Assembly: GCA_963580455.1 (NCBI GenBank)
Contig: OY756958.1
Span: forward strand, 17,000,501-17,064,500
Length of the DNA stretch: 64,000 nt
Direction: 5' to 3'
Source: Euonymus europaeus
Taxonomy: Eukaryota; Streptophyta; Magnoliopsida; Celastrales; Celastraceae
Position numbers and translations under genes: made by a program. Shown here piece after piece: positions 34,699-46,165 of the stretch; position 1 is the stretch's first letter; every line of letters begins with the position of its first letter. The notes under the pieces were generated by a model. That model searched no databases and was not told the origin of the DNA. It saw only the letters and a program-made list of their open reading frames with translations.

Positions 34699-35743
34699 TA
34701 TACAACTAGCCTTTTAAAACATCTAGGTGTCCCTAGTGGACGAGTCTAGTCTTGTGATGGTTTACCAAAATGATACCCATAAGCATTAAATTATCACAAT
34801 ACTAAGCTTTCTCAATATCAAAGTATAAGAAGAGTTCAATGTACGATCATATCTACGCAAACGAAACAAATATCAAGACATAACTATGATGCAAGAATTC
34901 CTTCCCAAACTCTATTTCATCCATAAATTCAATTATGTTTTTGCAAGTTCTTCAAGGAGTTCACTTGTATATGGGGCTTTAACATAAACTTATCATGAGT
35001 ACCATAACATCTATAAGACAAATAGTATCTACAAGTAGATACATCAGGATATTATTCTTAGCTTATAGTTCACATTTTTTCCACTATTTTTTAAGTGACT
35101 TGTGCCATTTTCAAGCTCCTTAAACATTCTAATTCACTCATGTAGCGAGTTTTCAATCAATGACTCTCAATCTAGTTGTCTTAAGACGCTAGGCGTAAAA
35201 AACTTCTACAAGTCTACCAACTCAGGTAAAAAAGGTTACGAGACTAGGCTAGTCACTGTGATATCCTTTCGTGGTTTGTATTTTTACTCAAAACTCACTA
35301 CTTTCTTAGGCAAAAGATCCGGTTACTCAATGGAAAACCCACAAAAGAGAATTCAATTATTTCTTTTCTTTTTGTTAACATAAAATATGATGATGTCACA
35401 TTAGAATACCATTGAAATGGATATGCTATAGGTATCTAATATCAAGTCATATTTAATATCCCACAATACTAGTGATTATGATGTGCAAATGTTCATTTAG
35501 AGTAACAACACAATGGATAGAAACAAAACTCAAAGCTAAAAATACTTTATCGGGTATGGCCCTTAACCAAGTTCATCAGTGCATCAAGAATCACGAACAT
35601 AAATCCATCCAAATTCAATCATGAGATAAGACAAGGCATCGTTCTCAAAGAGTTTTTTTCCAAAGTAAAAGTGCCTATCTACCACCCCCAACTCCAAAAC
35701 ATAAATACACTAGTGTCCTCAATGCAATATACGCATGCAAAAG
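34699..35743. other. Unassigned AT-rich sequence
   Basis: No coding domain was recognised. The ORF 35102-35383 has no motif. By position it may be the non-coding part of the Athila-like element to the right, but nothing in the sequence proves this. Confidence 0.4.
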
Positions 35744-36172
35744 TTAAAAAAATAATTGTGAAAGTGGAGTAGTACAACTTGAGTGCGAGGATTGTGGAGT
35801 CAATGAGCCAGGATGAGAGGTGGATCGAACTAGGGGTGTGAGCAATTTTTTTGACATATTTTGAAAAAATAATTTAGTCGGATACCGATCAATTACATCA
35901 AATTTAGTGTAAGTGAAAAAATTGAAAAAATAGACCAATCTATTTGATTTTGTCGATTTTTTTAGGCCTAGATCGAACAATGTATCAATGACTGGTTCAA
36001 TCTTCTGCAACTCTGGATATTTTCTATGGAAGGCACATGGAATCAAACGTGAGCTTGATCTGTATGTTGTATTGCCTACACCATCAATCTCTGCCCATTT
36101 GACTTTTTCTTCCACATCTTGAGTAGTTCTTGGCTTCTTTTTCTTTCTTGCCTTTTTCTTTGAGTTTCTCAT
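35744..36172 (-). CDS. Lysine-rich hypothetical ORF, 142 aa, in the Athila-like relic
   Basis: The protein starts with a very basic segment (KKKARKKKKPR, residues 5-15), then a WAEIDGVGNTTYR stretch and a less ordered C-terminus. No known domain was recognised. The same strand continues upstream (36173-36250) into sequence that reads as the end of an Athila-like protease, so it probably belongs to that decayed element and not to a host gene. The basic run could act as a nuclear-targeting signal, but this is inference. Confidence 0.3.
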   Translation of the reverse strand: MRNSKKKARKKKKPRTTQDVEEKVKWAEIDGVGNTTYRSSSRLIPCAFHRKYPELQKIEPVIDTLFDLGLKKSTKSNRLVYFFNFFTYTKFDVIDRYPTKLFFQNMSKKLLTPLVRSTSHPGSLTPQSSHSSCTTPLSQLFF

Positions 36173-36624
36173 GATGGATGTGATGAGAGCAAGCTTAGCT
36201 TGTGGAGTAGCTTTTTTATCTTTATTTTCAACTTTTCCATCTTCACCTAGACCTGCCTTTACTAGACTGCATAGAGTTTCTTTAAAAATAAATTATGCGA
36301 TAATCATGCATGTCTACAACATCAACTAAAAAACTTGACTGTGAATCCATTGTTCACTTTGATTCATGAAATACCTTAAATGTAATTTGCTCCTCTTTTA
36401 CCCTCAAAATTAGTTTGCCTTGTTGAACAATCAATGCCCTTTCTGGTGTAAAGAAATTTTCTTCGAAGTTGAAGAGATAAATTGATCCAAAATAAAGTTC
36501 ATAGGGTAAATTGATCCATTTACTCAAGTACAGGGGTTATTTCAAAACTTATCCCTTTTCTAAAAACTAACAAAGGCATTAGATTTACACTTGCACATAG
36601 ATTACATAAAAAATAAAAAATAAA
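36173..36624 (-). pseudogene. Athila-like protease remnant, downstream part
   Basis: On the minus strand, IVQQGKLILRVKEEQITFKV (about 36455-36385) and then VDVVDMHDYRII match the final part of the protease region of Athila-type Ty3/gypsy elements. The frame has stops. The upstream part resumes at 37559, beyond the MITE insertion. Confidence 0.65.
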
Positions 36625-36633
36625 AAAAATCAA

Positions 36634-37549
36634 GGAATAAGTATCAAAAACACCCCTATACTTTCACTTTTGGGCCACTGAAGCACCTATAAATTTTTTT
36701 CAGGACAAAAAAGTCATTAAAAAGGTACCACGTCGGTCCTTTTGTTAACATTCCGTCGAAAAGTGCTGACATGTTATATTTTTAAAATATTTAAATTGTG
36801 ACATGGAAAATATGTGTATTCAATCAATTAAAATATAACACATGTCAACAATATTAAACAAAATTCAAAAAAAATGCAAAAAAAAAATAAAATCAAGGGA
36901 GTTATCCTTCCTCTTTCAATTCTTTCAGCTTGGATCCCCCTTCTTTGGGTTAAGTGCACCATCTACGAGAAGAACCCATCTGCGAGAAGGCAATTTCATC
37001 ACACTTGAAGCAATTCCAACCTAGGTGCGAAATTGGGATGTAGGGTTCCTCAAAATGTGATTTTAAAAAAGCTAAGAGTGAGGACTATGCTTTCGACGAA
37101 ATAATTAAAAAACTTAGTCTCTGCCTTCCTCCATCTGCTCCCCTCTTTGTTGGTTCAATGACCCAACTTTACTGCTTGATGTAAACAGTATAGCCTAAGA
37201 TGACTACTACACAGTACCATAATGCCATATCAGCTACCACTAATGTTAGTTTCATGGTTTTTGGAGAGGAAGCCATTGCTTCAAAATTTTAATTTAAATG
37301 TTTTTTATCTGTAGTTTAACTCATAAAATTACAACACGTCATAATTAAATTGTTAATTGCCACATATATGTCATAATTTAACGACACAACAATAGTTAAC
37401 TGTCAGATCAACAATTTTTGACAAAATTTGGCTAAAAGGGCTAAAGTGACCTAAACTGGAAAGTATGAGGGCTTGGTTGGTCTGAAAAGAGTTGAGGGAC
37501 CAAAATGGCTCAAAAATGTAAGTACAAGGGCTAATATGATACTTATCCC
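36634..37549. mobile_element. Mutator-like MITE with long TIRs and 9-bp TSD
   Basis: Terminal inverted repeats of about 45 bp start GGAATAAGTATCA on the left and GGGATAAGTATCA on the right (read in reverse). Both continue with a CCCTxTACTTxCAxTTTTGxGCCA pattern. The flanks AAAAATCAA (36625-36633) and AAAATTCAA (37550-37558) match at 8 of 9 positions, the TSD length of Mutator elements. The 916-bp interior has no transposase. The small ORF at 36842-37024 is not credible. Confidence 0.82.
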
Positions 37550-37558
37550 AAAATTCAA

Positions 37559-37689
37559 ATAAAGAATTCTAATAGTGCAAGTGATAGTAAAACTCCCAAG
37601 ATCCTTTAACTTTTGTGGAAGTTTTCTTTGTAAAATTTCACTACACTCTTCCATAAGCATAACATATTCATTCTCCTCAAGCTTTCTTA
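37559..37689 (-). pseudogene. Athila-like protease remnant, middle part
   Basis: The minus strand reads MLMEECSEILQRKLPQKLKD and then LGSFTITCTIRILY (37660-37560), the segment just before the protease active site in Athila elements. The MITE insertion at 36634-37549 cuts it here. Confidence 0.8.
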
Positions 37690-37695
37690 TGTTGG
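37645..37695. repeat. 51-bp flanking duplication, copy 1
   Basis: ACTCTTCC through ATGTTGG recurs at 39597-39647 with two substitutions. Both copies encode the same Athila residues on the minus strand. Confidence 0.92.
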
Positions 37696-39596
37696 ATCCC
37701 GACCCAAAATTTTGGAGTTTTAGTTAAGTTATAGGTCTCCAATATTGTACGGGATCACAAAGATTTGTTTTTGAACAAGATTCACTACATGAGTCATAAC
37801 TTTTAGCACACAAATCTATTTCAGACCCACAATATATCAAATTTAAGCTTTGACCAAGCCGGATATGAAATTTTTGGAAAATCTAGAAGAAGAAAAAAAG
37901 AATCTCATTCGGATGCTTAATGAAGAAAGTTAGGCACAGGCATAAGGTGTCCGGATGGCCACTTTGGGCGTCTGGATGGCTGTCGGGATTTCAGTTTTAA
38001 AAGTCCAAAAATGGCCTTTTTTATCGAAAATAAAAAATAGTCGAGAAGAGAGAGAGTAAGGAACTTGGAGAGAGATGTTGATTTCTTGAGGTTTTTGCTT
38101 GGTTTCCGATGGATTCATGAAGTATATCAAGATTCACACAAGTTTTCAAGGAAGATTTCAATATTCAAGTAATTTTTATAGTTTTGCAAATTCTAGGGTT
38201 TTTGTAAATCTTGTCTAAACCTTTAAGAGTTGGAATCGGAGGCTTAGATATGTTGATTCTAGGGTAATTTATGGTTGTTTTACAAGGTTTGATTGTTGTT
38301 TCAGGTTGAAGTACGAAATTTGTGGGATTGGAGGATTTTGAGAAAATTTCTAGAGAGAGAAGGTAAGCTTCACTTGATTTTTGATCTTGTATAATATTGT
38401 TATGAATATTTGGTGTTATGAAGATGTTAGAATGAGTTTGGCTTATTAGAATCGACAGGTTTGGAAAAAAAAGGGTTGAAAACCCTAGCGTGGGAATTTG
38501 GAATTTTTTTAGTTTTGGTTGGAACGAGGTAGGGATTCTTATCCTCTTCTTCTATTGTGTTTATTTTGATTTCCCTAAAGAGCGATTTGTATTTTTCTCA
38601 TTGGTCATTTAATTTTGTGCTCTTGCCTTGATTTATTCCAAGGGAAGACGAGCCCAAATTGTGTTTCCCTATTTAAATTGCTAAATTGCATACCTTGGAA
38701 TATATTCGGTCAACTATCGAATATACATTGATTCTTAACACATATCATGTATTTACGTATATATAGATAGGTTTCACTATATATATCTTTTTCTTTTATC
38801 TCATGTTGGACATGGTAGATGCATTGAGGGATACGGATATGGATCCATAGTTCCATTAGGTATTTGTGTCGTGATTGGATGGATACCGAGATGCTTTAGG
38901 ACATTGTCGAGATTTCCACAGTTGTGGTGCACCTTACCTTTGTTTGGGTAAATGTGCAAGGTTGCCGATGATATTCCGGTTTTCCGTTGACTAGTGCCAT
39001 GATACGGTAAGGTGCGACCACTGGATTGCATATAATATGTACATTTTAGATACCATTTTGATGCATTATGCTTATTTTACAAATTCGGCCATTATGTTTC
39101 GTTCGCTCTTTTTATTCACTACTGAGTCATTTGCTCACCTTATTACTTTTCATATCTTCTCACGTAAGACTGGTACTCGTGACCAGACTACGGATCAGTA
39201 GAAGGCGACATAACATGGATGGCCACCTTGGAGCTCAAACTTTTATTCTATTCAAGGTTGAACTTTGTTGTTGTATTTGGTACATTTAGTGTTTGAATTG
39301 ATTTGATATGATGTTTCTTATATACCTCATCGATATGATGGATTATTGGTCAGGGGTTGCTGCCATGTGATCGGGCCTCCCGTACCGGGATGATGGACTA
39401 TAGGTCCGGATTGTTGACTTTGATAGTCAAGGATGATGATGATGCTATGTGATTAACTTATGCATTTTATTTGCATGTGGTTAGGTGGCATAAGGCCCCG
39501 TCTAGTGTGTGAATGCGGTTAGATGGCTAGAGGCCCTGCTAGGCTGTGGAATTGTATGATTGGTTATTTATGATTTAAGTTGCGCGTTCTCCAGGT
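37696..39596 (+). mobile_element. 3'-truncated LTR of the chromovirus-like family (copy vi)
   Basis: It starts near ATCCCGACCCAAAATTTTGG and is collinear with copy iii. It stops at CGTTCTCCAGGT, where the T3 LTR continues for another 130 bp or so. It has no 5-bp TSD and instead is flanked by the 51-bp duplication. TGTCCGGATGGC and related dyads lie at 37950-37985. The first six bases could be host or LTR (TGTTGG in both). Confidence 0.83.
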
Positions 39597-39647
39597 ACTC
39601 TTCCATAAGCATAACATATTCATTCTTCTCAGGCTTTCTTATGTTGG
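39597..39647. repeat. 51-bp flanking duplication, copy 2
   Basis: Second copy of 37645-37695. It continues into the native Athila sequence on its right. Confidence 0.92.
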
Positions 39648-39800
39648 GGAGAATCTTTTTCATAAACTAAACATAATTTGGCATTAATTCTAGAGCATTT
39701 GGAAAAGGAATGTTAATATGTAACTTTTAAAATACATCAAGAAATTGAGAAAATTACTACTATATTTGATGAAGTATGCAGAGGCAATAGGTCCTAGTGC
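39648..39800 (-). pseudogene. Athila-like gag/protease linker remnant
   Basis: On the minus strand LHINIPFPNALELMPNYV (39729-39676) and FMKKILPNIRKPEKNEYV are a hallmark Athila sequence leading into the protease. A stop replaces the lysine between the two. It joins in frame to the middle part at 37660 if the LTR and one duplication copy are removed. Confidence 0.85.
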
Positions 39801-40860
39801 ACCTGGTCCTAGTCCTAATGTGAGCTAAAATGAAAAGAACATAAATACCGATGGGAGAAAGAAGGAAAGAAGAAAGGGGCGCCGATGAAGGAAAGAAGGA
39901 AAGAGGAGCCAATGAAAGAGAAATCAAGGAGAAGATGTAGAGGAGTTAATTGAGTTGATTGAGAAAGGAAACTCAGAAGAATTGATGAAAATGAGGTTAG
40001 AAATCAAGCAAAAAATGGAAAGAGATATTATAGGGGTTAATTTTGGGTAGAGATTAGACAAGAAAGGAAGGTCACCCTGGGTTCAGGATCCGGCGTAGTT
40101 CATCTCGAGTTTAGAGAAAGGGTCGGGTCATGTCAAGCTAAGAGAATGGGCCTGGGTTCGAGATCTACTAAATAAACATGTTATATTAAATGAATTATGT
40201 GTATAACCGCAACTTGTTTGTTTTTCATTTTGGAAAATGACATTTTTGCATAGGAGTATTTTTGTTTAATTAATTAAATTTTTTATTTTTATTGTATTAG
40301 GGTAAGGGATATTTTTGTCTTTTTATTTTTATTGTAGGATAAAACCTCCCCAAACCCACAATTTGGAGGTCTCCTTTTTGCTTTGAGATGGAGGTTTGGA
40401 GAGGTTTCATTAAAGTTTCGCGAAACATCGCGAAACTTGCCACCAAATGAGGTTTCGTTAAAAATGAAACCTCTCCAGACCTCCTGAAACTTATCCCAAA
40501 CACACCCTAAGTCTTTAAGGAGGTATGATTTTGATTTGGAAGATATAAATAAGAGGTGAAGTTCACAAAGGAGGGAGGTTCGAAATAAAACAAGAAAAAA
40601 ATTATGGTATTCCAGAAGAGAATAAGATAAAGAAAAAAGAAGTTGGGAGAGAAAAGAGGGAAGACAGAAAACTTTGGAAAAGAGAGAAGAAGACGAAAAA
40701 AGAGGGAGAAAAAATTCGATTATGCTGCCTTTGCATATTCATTGGTATACCATTTCTTCTCTCGACCTCACTGTATTTTTCTGGCATCATAGAGTATTAT
40801 CATACTCCTAATTCTTAAAAAATTCACTACCCAAACCTTGAAGCCTCTACCTGGTCCTAC
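39801..40860. other. Unassigned sequence with purine-rich tracts and a hairpin
   Basis: GAAGGAAAGAAGAAAGG-type purine tracts occur at 39850-39920 and 40590-40710. No coding domain was seen. The minus-strand ORFs at 40297-40503 and 40602-40790 are by-products of base bias. Confidence 0.45.
40390..40484. repeat. Inverted repeat (21-bp arms) with TCGCGA loop
   Basis: GGAGGTTTGGAGAGGTTTCAT at 40390-40410 pairs with 40464-40484, with one mismatch. The loop holds TTTCGCGAAACATCGCGAAA. The sequence to its right ends CCCAAACACACCCTAA, resembling a MITE terminus, but no left partner was found. Confidence 0.75.
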
Positions 40861-42640
40861 CCATATACTAGTCCTTTGCCCTTCTTGTTTAATTTCTGGG
40901 AATTGCTTGTTTGGAAAGGGATTTCAAGCCACGCCTATGTTCGATAAGGGTGAGTGTTGGTATATTTGTTTCTATTTGGTTAAGATGTGAAAGTGATGAA
41001 TGTGTTGTAAGTTGGATACTCGATTCCATTCTTGTGATTTATGATGCAATTTGCTCTATGAATTTGGATTAGTTATTAGGTAATCATCTTGAGTAGAGGT
41101 ATGGCTCCGTCTCCCTTATGTTTCATGACACATAATTAGCTCATGTCCTTAGTCACATTAAATAGGAGCTGCTCTGTTGCAAATTCACCTAGTATGTCAA
41201 AGGACCATTTCCCCTTTGTAAATAACTTTGAACTTTTAGGAAGTTACCCAAATCTTGGTACCACTATTTGTTCAAAATACAAACAATATGTTTGAGTGTT
41301 AGTGCAGAATTGTAACGAAAATAGGTTCCTAAAAAAAAGAATGAAGTGAAGATATATTGAAAAGTTTGGGCTGCAATTTTGACTTTGTTTATGATTTGAA
41401 TATGTATGTTGTCATCTATTCAATAACTTATGAAATGTATTTCTCTGTTGAAAAAAGCTTTGTATGGTTTGTGATGGTGCGAGTTGCTACATGGATTAGT
41501 TGAGATGTTTTGACAAAGAGAAGTACGTGGGAACATTAAAAATAATTATGCTTGATCTATGTTTTGAAGGATTCCATGAAAGTACTACTCTTAACTGTAA
41601 TGGACTTGTTATTCGGAATTGTATCTTTGAATTTGGTATTGTAAGATAATTTAATCTCAAGTTTTCATTGTTCATTTTCATTTTCGGTGCGTTTATCTCA
41701 AATTGGTTTGAGTTAATTTGGAGATGTGTTGTGCCTGCTCTTGAGGGCCCTAATTATTATATTGAAGGTTGATCCGACAACGGAACCTATGGGCTGGCAT
41801 TGGATGCTTTCCCGAGAAGGATTCTCGAGGAAATGAATTTCACGTAATCCTAACCATCGGATGGAAACGGGTTTCGCGAAGTTTAATGTTGAACCTTCAA
41901 TATAATAATTTCTTTTCGATAATAAATCATAATATTCCAATCATACTAATTTAATAGTATGGTTGAGATGATTAGTTACCAATATAAAAACGGGAACCGA
42001 GTCCCTTTAATGTGTAATTTTTATTTGCTATTTGCTATTTGTTGATAATATGTTTTATTTGAAATGTGTTTTTCCTTGTTATGTGATTGTATGTATGAAT
42101 TGTTTGATTTAAAGTACTTATATGCTTGAATTGGGATTAACGATAATTTAATATCATTTAGTCCACACAATTTAATCTCAGTTCCCAACATTTTTATTTT
42201 TATTTTATTTATTTGAAGATTTTAATTAGGGAAATGCGTTGGATGTATCCTCGAAGAAATTCTTGAGGTGAGACTGTTTCATAGGAATTTGCCATTGGAT
42301 GAAATAATCTCATGAACCTCAATATTAGACTTTCAATAGAGTTTTTTATATTTCCTAAAATTATTTTATATTAGACTTTCAATATAATTTTAGACTTTTA
42401 ATATAATTTCAATATTAGACTTTCAGTATAATTTTCTCAAAATCATTTAACGAGATAATAAAAGTTAAGTTGAGAATTGTTTTGAAAACATACATTGTGG
42501 GGTGTCTCACACCTTCCCATACGTAACAAACTCACTTAGTCGTTTTTTGAATTTTCGTAGACCAAACTATTTTTATGGTGATCAATTGCACCTATTACAA
42601 TTAGTGACAGCTTCTTTAAAAAAATTTTTTCGCAAAACCG
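40861..42640 (+). repeat. Probable gypsy LTR (3' part) and leader
   Basis: The stretch at 42496-42640 (GTGGGGTGTCTCACACCTTC, then CGCAAAACCGATTGCGACAT) resembles the LTR end and leader of Tat-type gypsy elements. No gag follows and no partner LTR is present, so the 5' limit is only approximate. Inside is a foldback repeat at 41752-41910. Its segment 41800-41910 resembles 42236-42350, so part of it is duplicated. Confidence 0.38.
41752..41910. repeat. 159-bp foldback repeat with 19-bp perfect arms
   Basis: AATTATTATATTGAAGGTT (41752-41770) is the exact reverse complement of 41892-41910. Its size and structure fit a small MITE or a decayed foldback element. No TSD could be assigned. Confidence 0.75.
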
Positions 42641-43764
42641 ATTGCGACATTAGGCATGGAGGGCAGTAGCATTGGAGGCAAGCACTTCAGAATATCATCC
42701 AGATAGTTATGAGGACCTACACATGGCGGCCACACGCGACATGATTGTTGTGGAGTTGTTTGAGCAGTATTTGTTTATTTTATGCATTTATTAAATGTTT
42801 ATAAATTGCTACCCTAATCCCTTTTTTGTTCCTTTGCCACTCTTTAGTTTCTGTTCTTCTTTATTGCCCTAGCTTATTTCGCAAATATAATCTCCTTTAC
42901 ATTACCAAGCCTAACCTCCACTCAACATTTCCTTCTTGTTCAACCTATCCACAAATAATGAGTAACCATAAAAGAATTACATACAAAGGAACCAAAAGTC
43001 TAAAGGAGATTCTTGCATATGCATGCCACTCAGAGCTACGATCAAACCTAAGAAATATATAATGCCCATGCGAGTGTCTTTTGCTTGCATCCTTTATGAC
43101 CAATTAATTACCAGTTTCTTAGTATTTTTACCTTAGAGAAACGGAAAAATTGACCACCCTGTATATATTGGAAGAAATGAAGAGAAGATCCAAAACTCTA
43201 GACGCATTGGGTTGGTTCCCAACCAATCGAACAACTCAATATTCTAAAACGAATCAAAATAAAATAAAATTACAAAATTAATGAATTAATCATGAGATGT
43301 GTTTATAGTACATCCTGAAATCAAAGTTTTTTCTCCAAAAGGTATATAAGTGACGCCAACAATTTGTTGGGACAATTTGCTTATTCTAATTTCGAAATAG
43401 TTCAGATGCGTTTTCTGGGGATATTCAATCCTACTCGATAACTACTCTAGTAGAATCAACTTCATTCAAAAAATGAACTTTTCTTTTACAATTACTTCCC
43501 TCTGCAAGATGACAAATTATTGAAATTAAATTACAATCACTTTCCTTAATTTAAGATAATAATCCGACACCAAAACAAACAGTTATTATCCTTGTTTCTT
43601 CATTTCTCATTTCTCAACAAAATCATATTCCTATCAACGGGATCAATTGACTTAAATGTGTCGAAGCATTTATAAAGACCCAAAATAGAGGCAATTAGCA
43701 GACTACCAGGCGACAAAATGGAATAACAGAAAAAGCACAGAGAAAAGAAAAAGCTGGAGGAAAT
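42641..43764. other. Unassigned sequence
   Basis: No recognised domain or repeat. The ORFs at 42826-43062 and 43703-43906 lack motifs. This is the least repeat-like stretch of the window. Confidence 0.4.
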
Positions 43765-43808
43765 GGCAAGATCGTTTTATACAAAAAAAAAAAAAAAAAG
43801 GCAAGATC
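43765..43808 (+). mobile_element. 26-bp poly(A) micro-retroinsertion with 9-bp TSD
   Basis: GGCAAGATC (43765-43773) is repeated exactly at 43800-43808. Between the copies lie nine bases (GTTTTATAC) and 17 adenines. This is the pattern left by target-primed reverse transcription of an extremely 5'-truncated polyadenylated RNA, such as a LINE, a SINE or an mRNA. Confidence 0.72.
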
Positions 43809-43921
43809 CAAAAAACAAAGGCAATCTGCCTCGGAAGTCGAAACACGTGAAAACAACAAATCTCGTTGATATGTCTAAAATAACCCCACGAGTAGAATGA
43901 TAACACGTGTCACCATTAATG

Positions 43922-44591
43922 TGTCCCGGAGGGCATCTTCATTCAATTACCGGCCCGGACCGGTCTTGAGATGACCATCCTGGTCTAATGACCGGCACAG
44001 GGAATAACACTACCAGGTTAGTTCGGCGATCCAGCTGGTAAAGAATCCGCACCGGTCCGACATGAATGGAAATCTCTCAGGCCGTTGCCATATCAACCGG
44101 CCAAGCCAATTTGTCATACCGGCCTAGATTCCTTTAAGCCTTGCACCGGCCCGGTCATCCATGCTGGGATAAGAATGCCATACCATGACATGTGTGTTCA
44201 ACCCTTAGTGGGATACCGAAATTATAAGAGTCCCACTCCAAATAAGGAAAAGAGTCCTAAAAGGACTGTGCCTCCGAATAATACGCTCAACCAGTAAATC
44301 AAAGAGTTTTGCTATCCGTAAAACTCGGACCAGTTGACCCCTATAAAAGGGGAGCCTCATTCTCAGGTAATTTTGGAATGACTACTTGTTATTCAAGCTT
44401 AGATAAGAGCTCTACATACCAGAGCACTTCTAATAATTGAATCAATACTGACTTGAGCGTCAGAGCGCCTACGCCTGAGGAAAACCTCAAGCTCATGTTT
44501 GTTCTCATTTCTTTTAGGACGCTCAACGGACACAGCTCCAACTTGACCGACTGATCGTCATTACGACACTGTCACCTTTTTGACGTCATCA
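43922..44591 (+). repeat. 5' LTR of T2
   Basis: TGTCCCGGAGGG to GACGTCATCA, about 670 bp. It includes a TATA box at 44342 and repeated CCGGCCCGG-type words (43950-44150). The 3' limit is set by TTTGGCACCGTCTGTGGGAA, the conserved leader of Tat elements, at 44593. There is no partner LTR to confirm the ends. Confidence 0.65.
44342..44350 (+). promoter_or_regulatory. TATA box of the T2 LTR
   Basis: TATAAAAGG sits about 250 bp before the LTR end, in a sensible position for the U3/R border. It would drive the genomic RNA. Confidence 0.7.
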
Positions 44592-44636
44592 GTTTGGCAC
44601 CGTCTGTGGGAACATTTACATTTTCTAACAAAAATC

Positions 44637-45829
44637 ATGGTCAGGCCTAGAAGGAACATTCAAGCTCCAGGGAATCTTCCAAGAGAAACTGCCATCTCGG
44701 TCGCCACAGGACAGAATCCGGACCGGGATGACACACATGTTAATGATCAAGTGTCCCAGCATCACCTTCCCACTCCAACCTTTACTACCAAAAGATTTAA
44801 CCAACTCTGTAGGCAAGTAGAAGTTCTTATCGAGATGATGCTTGCAAATCAGCAGACCCAGGCCACTCGGGCCAAGGATGGAAATGACCCTTCAAGGAGG
44901 AGGAGTGATGATGACCGGAACTCTCGTTCCGGAGGATCAAAGAGAAAGGAGGATGATGACCAAGACAGACAATCAGTTGCGAGCACCAGAAGAAATACCC
45001 ATCAAACTACGGATGATGTTAATAAACATCTCCAAGAGGTAGATCGCAAGCTTGCCGCTCTTCAAGGAAGAGATATGGTAGATGAAATATGGGATAGTTC
45101 CATGACCCCCCTATCTCGAGAAATACTGAACACAGAGGTTCCCCGGGATTTCAGAATCCCAAACCTTGAGCTATATGAAGGAAGGAAGGATCCTTATGAC
45201 CACATCATGGGTTTCAAATCCATGATGGAATGCTGTGGAGCTTCTGATGCCATCCTCTGTAAGACTTTCCCTTCCACATTGGTTGGACCAGCCCGGACAT
45301 GGTTCATAAACCAGCCGAGCCATAGCATCTTCAATTTCCAAGATTTGTCAAGAAAGTTCGCATTACGGTTTGCCAGTGCCAGGAAACCAAAGACTACTAA
45401 TCAAGACCTGATGACTATTGAACATGAAAATGGAGAATCTTTTCGGGCATTTATTTAAAGATTCAACCAGATGTGCTTAGAAATACCGGATGTCCAAATT
45501 GTCGTGGCAAATGCTACACTGATCAGAACTGTCCATCATAAGCAATTTTGCAATTCCTTGTGCACGGACCGGCCTCAAACAATGGAGGAGCTTTTGGCCA
45601 GAATAAAAAAAATACATAAAAGCGGCAGATTACCTCAGATCCTCACGGTTTGCAATCCGCACATCACCCGACCGTGGAAGACAATCAGGCGATAAAGGGC
45701 GACCAAGTGGGTAGGAGAAAATCGTCCGAGCCAGGACAAAAGACCCAACCGGGACAATTCTAGAAAGGATGAGCGATCCGATAAAAAGACTGAGTTTGGT
45801 CCACCCCCAAATATACTTACTATACACCC
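44637..45829 (+). pseudogene. gag: T2 Gag
   Basis: The start ATG at 44637 (MVRPRRN) lies 45 bases after the LTR. An open frame upstream to 44580 is LTR-derived. The N-terminal half is charged and unstructured (RRRSDDDRNSRSGGSKRKED). The gag domain starts near EVPRDFRIPNLELYEGRKDP and runs through MMECCGASDAILCKTF and ARTWFINQPSHSIFNF. A TAA at 45456 interrupts an otherwise continuous frame that goes on to CTDRPQTMEELLARI. The frame shifts after about 45690. Confidence 0.88.
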
Positions 45830-46165
45830 TTGAATAGTTCTTTAAAAAAGGTCGTTAATGAAATCTATGATCAAAATCTTGTCGAATGGCCTAGAAAAAT
45901 AAGGGCGCCCCCAGAGAAGCGTTCAACTGGGAAATATTGTCGGTTCCATAAAGATCACAGCCATGACACGAATGATTGCAGAGAGCTGAAAGACGAGATA
46001 GAAGGCCTCATAAGAAGGGGTCATTTGAAACAATATACCTTGGATCGAGGTGATAAAAGAAAAAGAAGAGATGAGGAGGATGACGACAGAAGAAACCAAG
46101 AAGAAGAGATGATTCTCCCTGGCATGAGAAAGGCAGTGTTGGCACAATCGATTACTGCGAAGTGA
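45830..46165 (+). pseudogene. gag: T2 Gag C-terminus with Cys/His motif
   Basis: YCRFHKDHSHDTNDCREL (about 45938-45991) has the C-x2-H-x4-H-x4-C spacing that replaces the standard knuckle in Tat Gags and binds RNA. It is followed by a strongly charged stretch (RKRRDEEDDDRRNQEEE). It overlaps the protease frame at 46162. Confidence 0.85.

Noticed and set aside
35744..36172. Lysine-rich ORF as a host gene
   Set aside because: It has no domain or splice-site support, and its strand is continuous with the Athila-like protease. It is kept only as a hypothetical part of that relic.
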